A DNA stretch of 64,000 bases from Udeniomyces pyricola (Eukaryota; Basidiomycota; Tremellomycetes; Cystofilobasidiales; Mrakiaceae), in the NCBI GenBank assembly GCA_039545295.1, contig BCIK01000002.1:126496-190495 (forward strand), in the 5' to 3' direction. Below, one piece after another: positions 33,924-44,200 of the stretch. A program made the position numbers and the translations under genes. The notes below the pieces were generated by a model that saw nothing but the letters and a program-made list of their open reading frames with translations, did not search any database and had not been told where the DNA came from. Positions within the stretch are counted from its first letter, which is position 1, and each line of letters starts with the position of its first letter.

Positions 33924-35797
33924 TCATCGCAAAAATTCGTACGGCGAACGCAAGTCGTCTTCTTCTTCCTTCTCCTCTGCACTCTCGCCCGCTACCGGCA
34001 TCCTCCTGCTCCTCTCCGCAGACCCATTTCCTCGCACCGTCACCTCGTTCCCCTGATCCATCACATCGTTCCCGACCAAACCCATCCCTGGAGGCATCAT
34101 CGGTTTCCCATTCCTGCCTAGTTGAACGAGCATCCCCTGGAGGTCATCAGGAAGATCCACCCAAGTCTCGCATCGGGACAATTTATAATTGCCCGCGTTG
34201 AACGTGTCTACCACGCGGGCACGAGCGAGCTCGGTCACGGGATTCGTATGCCTCTTCTGGCCTGGCGTGTAGTGAGGAATTAGTTTGGCGATCCGGTTCT
34301 AGTGGGATACACAGGACGCCAAGATGACAGAGATTAGGATAGATATCTAAAGTACCGACTCTAAGCAACCAAACAGGAGAGGGTCTTTCTTCCAAGTCGT
34401 ACCTGTGCCATGAAAAGATACAGCGCCTTGAGAGCCTTGTTAGAGGCCGTTAACCGGGAATAGTTGTCGACCAAATTTTCGCACGGATGAGGATTGATGG
34501 CTCGCACGATGAGAGGATGTCGGAACGTCTGATACGGCTTGAACAGGCCGCTGGATATGCCAAGTCTAAGTCCGAGAAGAACAGAGAGGACTGAGGTCGT
34601 TCCTTCAAACTTGACTTTCTCAGGGATGTTATCGACCCATTTCCAGCTGGCCCAGAGATCATCAACGGTAGTAGCAAGACCACCTTGGCTGAATCCCTCC
34701 GGGTTGCGGAAGAAGGGTTGTTGACGGGCCCAGACTGGAAACAAACAAGAAGAAAAAAAAGAATGGGACGCCGGGTCGAAAGGGGAAGGGGGGGGGGATG
34801 TCAGACAAATGCGAACACAACATCCTAGCGACTATTCTTTCCTCCCACAAGTATAGATCGTGACGGTATATGCTCCTCGACCCAGCTTCGACGAGGAAAA
34901 AGAAGGCAAATCAACTTACCCGCGCCTGCGGCCGTCCAATCAAGATCAACGGCCTTCTCCATTTCCGTTCCTCGTTCCGGGAGTCCCTCGCACGACAAGA
35001 CTGTCTCAATTCCCCTCAGGCACGCATGTAGATTTTTCGGCGGGGTCCAACAGGTATGAGCTATTCGAAACGGTGGCGTGGCGTCCCAGCACGGAAAAAG
35101 AACGATCCCGAGCGCGACAGACGCCTCATAGGCCCACGGAGTCGTGAGCGGCCATTTTTGGCAGACTTTGTGGAGGAGTATGCGGAGGTCAGTCGCAGCC
35201 TCGACAGTTGGACTGGCGGAATGGGGTGTAGGATCCAACCAATTTGAGAACTCTGCAAGAGACATGGGCCGTGAGAAAGGTTGCAGCCAAAAGTCAGCAG
35301 CAACATCCGAGCTTAGCAAAGGTGTCCGGCAACGCATTGAAAAGGAGAAACGTCTTACCGCGGTTGACGTGCTCCTTGGTGATATCTGCAAGTTCCTCGT
35401 CCGACCAGATGTGATGAAATGATCTATGGTACCCTTTCGGTCGCCGCCATATGCGTTGAGTGGGCTCGAACCGAGGAGGAGCATTGGGTTCGAGGTACTC
35501 CTCCCGAGGGAGGCGCGATGCGGCACAAGAGGAGACGGATGCTGTAGTCGTCGGATGTGAGGACGAGGCGGTCGCTGTTACACTCGACCTTGAGCGACGA
35601 GGTGTGTAGGTAGAGTCAGGAAGGAAAAGTAAGGCCTGAAGAACAAGTGTAGATGAGCAAGTTCGGTTAGTGTCGGGAAGTAGCGGTCAGTGTTAGAGGT
35701 CAAGAATTGGTTTGGACGCGTAATGAGCAGCGGAGCTTACCAGGCGAGTCGCACGACTAAGCGCAGGACGCAGGGCAGTTGCAAGAGCCAGAGACAT
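33924..35797 (-). CDS. Unrecognised, probably mitochondrial protein, paralogue of 30228-32500
   Basis: Five exons close exactly to 457 aa: 35797-35741, 35635-35359, 35252-34920, 34734-34403 and 34298-33924. The first exon encodes MSLALATALRPALSRATRL, an acid-free, Arg-containing stretch like a mitochondrial presequence. Conserved blocks shared with the gene at 30228-32500 are RRPKGYHRSFHHIWSDEELA, TVEAATDLRILLHKVCQKW, LTTPWAYEASVAL, TCWTPPKNLHACLRGIETVL and TTSVLSVLLGLRLGISSGLF. Also present are FKPYQTFRHPLIVRAINPHP and a C-terminal acidic tail (EEKEEEDD). No catalytic motif is seen. The same-strand, neighbouring position of the two paralogues suggests an old tandem duplication. Function unknown. 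Confidence 0.78.
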
Positions 35798-36214
35798 GGG
35801 ATAGACCGAAAGGGAAAGAAGTGTGAGAAGGAATGGTAGGCGCAGATGGAATGAGAATCGATGAGGCGACGGGTGAATGACGGATATGAGGCATGGATTA
35901 TTATGCCGGATGATGGAGAGAACAGAAGGAGCTGGGCGCTGGGTGCGCTAGACGGATCACGGAGCTTAGAACTCGGAAATTCGAGTGCTTGGATGATGAG
36001 TACAGTTAGTCACTGTATAGTATTTGGTTCTTCTCACATATATATATTCTCAAGTCAACAGCTGAAGGATGCTCTGGTCATTTAGTGCTCATATCTATAT
36101 CGTATATCTATGTCGTGATGGTACAGAGTAATCATCTTTCACACCCATGAGCCAACGACAGGCCGCAGACGAGGTATTGATTGTGGGCAGAGCTGGTAAA
36201 CACGACATCATCGA
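35798..36214. other. Short intergenic spacer
   Basis: About 420 nt between two minus-strand genes. Alternating AT stretches near 36040-36110 could belong to the 5' promoter of the gene ending at 33924 or to the 3' UTR of its neighbour. No gene seen. Confidence 0.45.
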
Positions 36215-38526
36215 TCATATGTTTCCCGTCTTGATCCGCACATTATCCTTCGCCATCTTCTCCTTCATACTCGTCCAGATCGACGCATGCTTCTTCGCCT
36301 TGGCCAGCTTCATCTTCCTCACCTCCGCCAAGTGCTTCGTCTCCTGCTTCTTCCTCGCCGTCGCCTTCTTCCTCTGCTCCGTCTCGACCACCTTCCGCTC
36401 GACGTCCGGCCAGATCGAGTCCGGGGCGTCTTCGGTACCGTACGCGGCTTCAAACGCAGCCTTCATCTCGAGGAGGAGCGCTTCTGACGGAGCGTTCGGC
36501 CAGAGACCCTCATCGGCCGCGAGCGAGATATGAAACAGGTAAGCGACGGCTTCCGCAGGGGTTGGCTTCGGTGTACGACGGATAGAGAGCGGGGAGCCAC
36601 TGGGTGATGATGAATCGTCGAGGGAATTGTTGGAAGCTTTGGGTGAGGGCTTGATGTTGTCGATAATGAATTGAACGCTCTCCATCCATCGACCGGATCG
36701 AGCGAGGGTGAATATACGATCGTTCCAATTGGAATACATAGGAGTCCGTTGGCCGTCGGAGAAGAGAGCTTGCCATTCCCGGTCAATGCAGGAAACGTCG
36801 GGTGAGCTTGCGTAGCTTCTCATGTACTGTACGTTCCCATCGTATTATGACCGATAAAAAAGATTCGAAACAAAATCAACCGTCAGGCAAGAGTGAGCAA
36901 GCGTCCACTAAGGAGGATCCAAAGCTAACAAAGCCGATCGTTGCCTACTCACAGCCGAGAATATCTGGTTGACTTCTTCATCCTTGAACCTCTCGATATC
37001 GCCCTTGACCAAATCCCACACGCTCTCGACCTCAACCAACATATCCATCTGGCCAAACAAGGTCATCAATGTCCCGCACGTCCGCTGCGTCATCAATCCC
37101 TTCTCTTTGACCATCGCATCCCGCAAGAGTTCGCATGCGTATCCAAGACTCGGTTGATCCAGCTGTTTTTGTGTGCGAATAAAGAGCCCGAGGAGGTCTT
37201 CCAGCGGTTGGACAACGGCCCTCGAGCTGGTACCAGAATGAATGGCGAGACGGGGAATGGTCGAAGTAAGAACGAGCGAGACAGCGTTTGAAGGAAGGTA
37301 GAAAGGAAGCTTGGGCAGCCTGCTGAGCATATGCATTGGGATCTTTCGAAGCTGTGGATGGAGATATTTGGGCACAAAGAAATCAAGGTGATGTAGCGCG
37401 CGAGGCTTAATCAGGCGGTCGTCTGGCACTCCATTCAAGGTATAGTTTCCAACCAGAAGCCGACACGTACCTCCGAATCGAACCCCTTGTCGAGTAAGCC
37501 ATATCCCTCGGCGGTCTTAATCATCTCCTCCTGCTGCTTGAACGCATCCAGACCTCGAAAGATCTGACTGATGGTGAGGTAGACCGACTGCCGCTTGAAC
37601 CTCCTCAACTCTTCCTCTTTTGTCAATAGCTCATCATCCGCAGCTGAGCCTGACCCCTCCTTTTTGACTGCCCTCGCAAGCCAAATCTCCCAAATTTCCA
37701 GCAGCTCCTTGACACCGACGAGGACCCCATCCCGCAGCTTGTCCGTGTTGGCCAAGACGGGCCCAGAATCCTTGCTCAAAGCTTGCGAAGCGTATCTCTC
37801 GAGGATGTATTCAAGTTCCTCAAGGACTTGTATCGGTTTCATTGTTTGAGCAGTCGTGAGGATAGTCGTGAGGTCACTGAAGTGGGGGCCAAGGGCGTTG
37901 GCTTGTTCTCGCTGGTCAGGCTTTAGTCGAAGAAGCTTGTTGAACATCCTCACGTACGCTATCCGGGCGGATCTGAGAAGAGAAAGACTACGGTCCGGAT
38001 CGAGTTTGGATCCAGACGGTTGTGAGGAAGATGATGGCGTAAGGCGAGAGTACGGTGGAGGCGGACTGCTAGGGAGGGGAATGCGGTCGAAGTTCTCGGG
38101 AAGAGCCGAGATGAATGGTTGGTCAAGCGTCGGACGAAGTGACCTGCGGGAGCTGCCAGAGGGACTGGAGCGGAAAAAGACATCTGAAGAGGGTGTCTGG
38201 GAGGTGGATGAGAGGAGGCGACTGCTGCTGCTGCTGGCGAGACCGAAGCATGGGTTGGTGGACGTTGATGTAGGATTGACGGCGCGGGAACTCGAAAGTG
38301 AAAGTCGACCTGTGAAGCCAGGAGAAGATGATCTGACTTTAGTGCTAGGAAGGACAACAGACCGAGTGGCAGAGATAGTGAACGGTGTTGGAAAGGCTAA
38401 AAAAGGACAAACGCAGCATGTTGGCCATGACCAGGGAGAAGTTCGATCGGTAAGAGCCGAATGAGAGAGACGGAGCTGCTGTGGGTAGGAGCTGGAATTT
38501 TGGAAGCAAGGGGGCGTCAAAGACAC
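36215..38526 (-). CDS. Unrecognised, probably mitochondrial helical-repeat (PPR-like) protein, paralogue 2
   Basis: Three exons on the minus strand, 38526-37471, 37405-36953 and 36826-36215, all joined by phase-0 introns, give up to 706 aa if the first in-frame initiator is used. The N-terminal 150 residues are Ser/Pro/Arg-rich and almost free of acids near the start, presequence-like; the exact start is uncertain. Helical segments follow: IAYVRMFNKLLRLKPDQREQ, KPIQVLEELEYILERYASQA, LRRFKRQSVYLTISQIFRGL, GYACELLRDAMVKEKGL and TLARSGRWMESVQFII, reminiscent of degenerate PPR motifs. The C-terminus is a Lys-rich coiled region. It aligns with the gene at 25530-27470 over roughly the last 250 residues with the same intron position. 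The role in organelle RNA biology is inferred, not shown. Confidence 0.75.
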
Positions 38527-39160
38527 GCCAGCGGATGGTTGAAGACTGCCAAAGGATGCTCTCTTAGACGGAGAGAAAGATGTGCCGTGCGGTGTTTGTT
38601 TGCCACGGATACGAGCGGAGGAGGAGGAGAGTCAGGAGAAAGATACAGTAGTTAATTAGGAAGTGGTTCTAAGTGTCCGCATGTCATGTCGCTGCAAGCG
38701 GTTGCTTTCTCGAATTCCACTCAACATGCAAACGTCAAGGTCCCGTAACTCTTTCCTTCCTTTCATCAGAATTCCATATCGGTGCAGTCTAATCACCGTT
38801 CATCACCAATCCAATATCACGATCCTGATCTCAAGATGAAGCCCGTTCTCTATCTACCGCTCATAAACAGATCTCAAGGATGATATGTGTCACAGGCTGA
38901 AAGTCTAGATGCAAAACATGCATGATGCATGAAGCTAGAGGATCGACTCGGAAGTTGAGTGTGCCTGTCCTATCACATATATATATCGCACATGGAAGAC
39001 AAGTGTAAATCGCATCGGAGACCAGCCCACAGGCAACACTAGACTGATTCGACACAAGTGTGCTAAGTAGAAGAGTGACGAGGAACATGACCGGAGAAAG
39101 TACGCGTATGTATGTATAGAAAATGTACAATGATGTGTGGAATGCATCCGTGGGATGCAA
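38527..39160. other. Intergenic spacer
   Basis: About 630 nt between two minus-strand genes. It holds the 5' leader of the PPR-like gene and the 3' UTR of the hydrolase-like gene. No other feature seen. Confidence 0.45.
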
Positions 39161-41366
39161 TCAATCAGACTCGGACTTCGGGACGCCTCCTCTACGGTAC
39201 TGGAAAAGCCTACTGTCGTTGGCCCATTCGATGTTCTCGTCATCAAAGTAGGTAAGGTAATGCTGTTATCGGGATCACGATGAATTGACCGTGGAAAGGG
39301 AAAGGGAAGTGACCCGGAGGTAGAAGGGAAAGATGGAAAAAAGATATGAATTTGCAGACCATGAATTCAGTCAGTTAGAAAACGAGAGAGAAATGGTCAT
39401 CCGACCTAGAGCCAGAGATGCGTGAGTAGGAAAGGAAGGTGTAAAGAAAGGATCAAACCTGGTTGAGGAGATGGCCCGTTGCTTGCCGAACGTAGTCTGG
39501 ACGAAGACGGGATTGAACGAAGCAACGAAAGAAAGCTAGTTAGGTAACCATTTTCCCACACAGAACACAACAATGCCTTCTCACAGGCTATGGGACGTTG
39601 GAACGAACGTTTGCCAAAGAAGCGCGTGTCAAGTCCAGGAGGCAACTCTTGGTTGAGTACGCCCAGGTTCGCGACAAAGTCGCTTTCGTTAGCAAAGTGT
39701 TCCATGTGAAAGACTGGAAGAAGGGAAAACGTTGGCGACAGGTTGGTTCTCAGTGGAGATCGAGACGTCTGAGATCATTGAGAGGTGCTGCAAGGTCATG
39801 ATCATGATTAGTAAGAGAGGGCACGCACTGATGGGCTGACCCTCAGATGTCAAAGGCGAGTTGTAGTGATTGGCTAGGAAAGAGGATGTAGGTTTCAAGG
39901 AAAAACGGTCAAATCACCACAAATGGTATTACTGGCGGCGCAAAACAGATTGATAGCTGACTGACCAGCTGATGCAAAAGTGTATAGTTCGATCTGGCGG
40001 GTCATTGTCATCGTAGGATCCAAGGTAGCGTAGTTGTTGAGTAGCATCAGCTGAGCAGCTCACAAAATGATCCTGCCTCAGGCACATGATAGCTAGGCAG
40101 ACGTATGCATCCTGAGTCTTACCTTTTTTAGGTGTTTCTATGGCGCAAAGGGGGGGGGGGGAGATATGGAAGGGGGGGGCGGGGGGCAAAAGATATGAGC
40201 CTGACTTCACGTGACCACGAGAGACAAGTACTTGTTTTGTCGCTAGTTTTGATCGACAAAACGAGTGATGCTATTCACCTCTGGAAGATCTGCTAATAGA
40301 GCGTCAAGGACGAGACTGGCCACGATTCCGCCTTGTGAGTGTGCAACGATGATGACTTTGTCCTTTGCGGGTGTCTCGCAGGCTTGTTTGACGTATTGAT
40401 AGAGAGCTGCTCCGCCATCCTGAGTTCGATAAGTGAACTGGGGCAAGTGATGGGATTGACGAATGGGGATGGCATCGATCTGGTCAGTTTTTCGGCGCGA
40501 AATGCAAGGTCAACCAAACAGCTTATACTTGACGAACATCTCTTTGGATCAGACACTCGACGAGATCGAAGAAGAAGCCATTGGTTTTGTTATGAACGCC
40601 ATGGAATCGACGGTGGAAGCTTGAAACGCCACAAGCAAACCAAAGTCGTCAGCGTGATGGTTATGCAGCTAAAGAAAAATACAAGAAAGATCGATGACAA
40701 CATCTTCTTCCAGTTCGCGTTTGTCGGTAGGCCTCTCTCTTGTCAATACAAAAAGCCAGTACTTTTTAGAGAAAGCCCCACTCACATCTTTCCCAGATAG
40801 TCGACGTTGCTCTGGAGCCAATGGTCATTTGTGCAGATCCCGTTCACGTAGAACCAGCTTTCCTTCTCGGTTTCCTCCCACTCGGTACCATCCTGCTTCA
40901 TACTCCATGCCTCGGTCTTCTGCCACCCTGAAACGAGCCAATAGAAAATTCCCCACCCTCCAAGTGACCATACAAACCACCAGAGTGCCGGACCGATGAC
41001 GGCAAGGATGACAGCGATGATGAGGAAGCCAAATGAGGAGGAGAGCAGGAGAGCTTGATTGAAAAGGGCACGTAGATTGCCAGGGTCTTTGAGATCAAGT
41101 TCAGCATACGACGGATCGGTTTTGCCAGGCTGACCGCGAGGTCGGAGCGGAGAGAGGATTGAGAAAAGGTATCTGGCCTTGAATTGGATGAGGGCCAGAT
41201 CCCAACGGATCAAGACGAGAGGCGAAGACCGAAAGGCTGGTGAGCATTCGCCCGTTTGGCCGACATAGGGTTGGACATGTTCGCACGGTTGAGTCGGTTG
41301 GGAGACGGTTGGATCATGGGTAAGACTGTTGAGTAGAGCTGGGGTTGTGGTGAATTGAGGTCGCAT
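39161..41366 (-). CDS. Membrane-anchored alpha/beta-hydrolase-like protein
   Basis: A fungal alpha/beta-hydrolase fold protein of unknown substrate. Read on the minus strand, the first exon runs 41366-40786 and contains a hydrophobic double segment (SFGFLIIAVILAVIGPALWW and GGWGIFYWLV) followed by FYVNGICTNDHWLQSNVDYL. A phase-2 splice leads to FHRRFHGVHNKTNGFFFDLV. Later exons encode FTYRTQDGGAALYQYVKQAC and VIIVAHSQGGIVASLVLDAL, whose AHSQGG is the nucleophile elbow (Gly/Ala-x-Ser-x-Gly). These are followed by ELYTFASA, NHYNSPLTSEG, and MEHFANESDFVANLGVLN with a candidate catalytic His. The last exon near 39161-39260 ends YRRGGVPKSESD. At least six exons; several middle junctions are approximate. 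It could be a lipase or esterase acting at a membrane, but activity is not evident from sequence. Confidence 0.7.
40151..40188. repeat. Interrupted poly-G tract
   Basis: Two long G runs separated by a short AT-containing spacer, inside an intron of the hydrolase-like gene (seen as poly-C in the sense direction, next to a pyrimidine tract). Confidence 0.7.
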
Positions 41367-41961
41367 GGTCTGGTGAGCCAGCGAGGTGGCTGGGTTCGTG
41401 AACTAGATGTGGGTGAGATGGATGGTTAAGCGGGAAGCGATGGTAGATTGTGATTTAGTTAGTAGAAGAGGCAATACAGCGTGAGGATGTGGCAGATAGT
41501 CTATGGCGTTGGCAGGCAGGGATGTTACGAAAGGGCAGGTAAGAGGGGAAGCAAGAGCAAAAGATGGAGTCGAATCGATGGCCTGCTGGACAAGAGGAGT
41601 CTGGTAAGTGTAAAGACTACTGCTGTCGGGAAGAGAAGGTACGGGAACTCAAGAGGAAAAGGGGGACTTTCTCCGGGTCTTCGGTGCGAGCCGAAGATGC
41701 GACTAATGAGTACTGACCTGAATTAGGCAGCTAGGGAGGCCGGACTAGCATGCAGTCGTCAATATCGTTCAGCGTGTGACATGTGACATGGGAGATCTGA
41801 GGGATAGTAACCTAAGGAATCAACAATGTGATCTTCACCAACGATATCAAGCCGGCGGTTGTCAGGTTATTAGCAGACAATCGATCAGGGGCCATGAGTG
41901 CATGCGCGCATGATCATGAGCATTGAATATATCGAACGTCGAGCATCAGCAATATGAATAT
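41367..41961. other. Divergent promoter region, hydrolase-like / F-box-like
   Basis: About 600 nt between start codons on opposite strands. No gene or clear core-promoter element stands out; a GC-palindromic stretch lies near 41900. Confidence 0.4.
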
Positions 41962-43089
41962 ATGAATCTAACAAACGGCATCTACTGCAAGACCGCCGAC
42001 AGCATCCAACCCATGACCATGACCATGGATCATGAGTCTTCTGGTCTGTCTCATGCTAGGTCCGTCTTCCCACCCGAGCTTTTCCTCAACATCTTCACCC
42101 ACGCCCACGACGACAGCGCCACTCTCGCCACTCTCTGCCTCTGCAACTCTGCTTTCCTCGAGCTGGCCTCTCCCATCCTCTACACTAGGCACGTCGCGGT
42201 CGAAGCACTCCCTTCCGGCCATCTCACTCGCACTCGGTCGCCTCGACTTGCCGAGCTTCTTCCTCGGATCACCCTCGACGCCATCCACTCCTTGACCGTC
42301 ACGCTCCTTCGCCCTTCCAAGCAAGACAACAACGGCCCTCTCCGGTCCGCCGTCCGGGCCTGTGCTGCTGCTTCTGATGCTGCTCCTCCGGTTTCGCAAA
42401 GTACTCATCCATCTGCCACCGCCCAAACAGCGATAGACGCTTGCCTTGCCGTCGCAGCCACGCTTCCTCCGCCCCCATCGCTCCCAAACGTCCGACATGT
42501 TCAGATCGACCTTCCCTTTGGTGATCTTGACGCCTTTGATCAAGACGAGGGCTACTCCGGGTGCCTCTCGTTCCTCCCTATCTGCCCCCTTCTGATGTCC
42601 CTCGATCCGACGTCGGTGACGATCCGAAGGACCATCTGTGGCTCCGATCCGGCCCATGGGTCCCGAGATACCGTTGTCAATCCCGACTGGTGGAGTTACT
42701 CGACTCAGATACCGACCTGGTGGGCGGCTACCTCGACTTGGACATCCCTCCAATCCGTCACGCTCGTCGGATGTAACCTCTACGACTTCCAACCCATCGG
42801 TCCGACAGCCTGTTTCCTGTCCTCTTGGTCAAGAGGACCTCTCCGAATCACATACGACCTTTGCGAAACGACCAGTCTTGAAAAACTTACCCGCTCTAAC
42901 TGGCCATATGACCTTGTCGACGAGGAGACCCTCGAGATCCCTGCGACGACTGGAGGAGAGCCAAAGGTCTTTGTACGGACGAGATCGCGACAGATCTATG
43001 AGCTGACCAAACGCGAGTTGATGGCGTTTGGGATGTCAGAGCAGGGGTTGGTATACAGAGATCGGGTTGTTCTCATGCTAGAGGAGTAG
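41962..43089 (+). CDS. F-box-like protein, single exon
   Basis: A single uninterrupted reading frame, unusual in this intron-rich window, ending at 43089. Near its N-terminus is FPPELFLNIFTHAHDDSATL followed by LCLCNSAFLELASPILY, the pattern of an F-box (LP.EL...I....D..TL....L.......P.LY), which links substrates to SCF ubiquitin ligases through Skp1. The rest (Leu/Pro-rich with PNVRHVQIDLPFG and LQSVTLVGCNLYD) looks like the leucine-rich variable region of basidiomycete F-box proteins, which usually carries few recognisable motifs. The frame is open further upstream; likely starts are the ATG at 41962 or the better-context ATG at 42025. A long antisense frame over 41968-42792 is a shadow. 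Substrate unknown. Confidence 0.7.
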   Translation: MNLTNGIYCKTADSIQPMTMTMDHESSGLSHARSVFPPELFLNIFTHAHDDSATLATLCLCNSAFLELASPILYTRHVAVEALPSGHLTRTRSPRLAELLPRITLDAIHSLTVTLLRPSKQDNNGPLRSAVRACAAASDAAPPVSQSTHPSATAQTAIDACLAVAATLPPPPSLPNVRHVQIDLPFGDLDAFDQDEGYSGCLSFLPICPLLMSLDPTSVTIRRTICGSDPAHGSRDTVVNPDWWSYSTQIPTWWAATSTWTSLQSVTLVGCNLYDFQPIGPTACFLSSWSRGPLRITYDLCETTSLEKLTRSNWPYDLVDEETLEIPATTGGEPKVFVRTRSRQIYELTKRELMAFGMSEQGLVYRDRVVLMLEE

Positions 43090-44200
43090 GACGAGCGCAG
43101 AAGCGAATGATGGTGCGGGACGATATATATATATGTACATAGGTATTGATGGAGATGTATATCATGAGACTGCAGTCGTATCGGCTAATGGGGCGGGTTA
43201 TAATATGTACCAATGTAGCACGTATATATGAGAAGCTCTGCATGTACGTTTTGCTGGCGCATCGACGAAGCTGTGGGGTTTGAAATTTGAACGTTGACTC
43301 AATGGCTGGACGAGACTGGTGTTTACTAGTCACTCATCATAGCTGGCTCAAGCTTCCAAGCACAATCTAATCAGGTCCTTCTTTCCGCGCGCGTTCCTGT
43401 AAATCAACGTTTCACATCCGATCGACGCGTGCGCGTGGTTTTCATGGATCCCTGGATTACATCGAAGAAACCTTGCCTTCTTTCCTTTCACATCCGCATG
43501 TGTTGTTATACAATGCGCAGTGTGCGTTTAGGCGTTTACGTTCAACGTTCATGAGGCTCAGCCAGTTTAAATGTCACAACTTGAACACCAGACCGTAAAT
43601 TGTGAACAAGATACAGCTGCAAGTTGTAGTTCTGCGCGCTCAGCGTGAGACGTGCATTGATCACGTACTTACCGGGCCTGATTTAGCAGCTGTCAGCAGT
43701 ATCAACAATCAATGAGTTGAATTCAATATACATACTGATCGATCTCCGATCTTCGATCTCGACCTCGACCTCGACTTCGACCTCGGCGTCACGTCGCGTC
43801 GCGTCGCGTCGTCGAGTCACGCGTAGATTCAACTCACCGCCATTTCTCGCGTCCCGACCAATCACCTCCGAATTTACCGGCAAACTCCGATCAGTCCATC
43901 CTTGGCTTTAAGTTATCTGGAACTTCCTTCTGAGGCCTTGCAAAGTGGTGTGTTCAAACGTTCTGCAGCAGTCTACAACCATCCTCCTTCATTACACATC
44001 CTCTATAGATCCCCCCCCCCCTCTACTATCACCCCTCCTCCTCGCCGCTTTAATTTCCGTCTTAAAACAATCGACGCACCGCAGAGCGTGTGCAAGAGGC
44101 TGTCCTTCCCCCTCGACCTTTCTCTCTTCGACTGACTTCTTCCCTACCACATTTTCTTCCCCCTTAATCCCTACTCATCCATCGACCTGGTCTGGCTGCT
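43090..44200. other. Intergenic region with TCGACC- and GTCGC-type repeats
   Basis: About 1.1 kb of spacer and promoter before the GH71 gene. It contains degenerate hexamer repeats (43755-43790) next to a short GTCGC run (43792-43812), a poly-C tract near 44012-44020, and duplicated TTTCACATCCG elements (about 43408 and 43487). No gene is called. Confidence 0.45.
43755..43812 (+). repeat. Short hexamer (CTCGAC-like) and GTCGC tandem repeats
   Basis: About five degenerate copies of a CTCGAC/TTCGAC unit run directly into four copies of GTCGC. GC-rich island about 400 nt upstream of the GH71 start codon. Confidence 0.75.

Noticed and set aside
35341..35460. Alternative oxidase similarity suggested by WSDEELADITKEH
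   Set aside because: Downstream sequence lacks the diiron carboxylate motifs of AOX; the segment instead aligns with the neighbouring paralogue at 32032-32130.
41968..42792. 274-codon minus-strand frame opposite the F-box-like gene
   Set aside because: Composition (Gly/Arg/Glu) is that of an antisense shadow of a C-rich coding exon; the plus strand has the F-box pattern.
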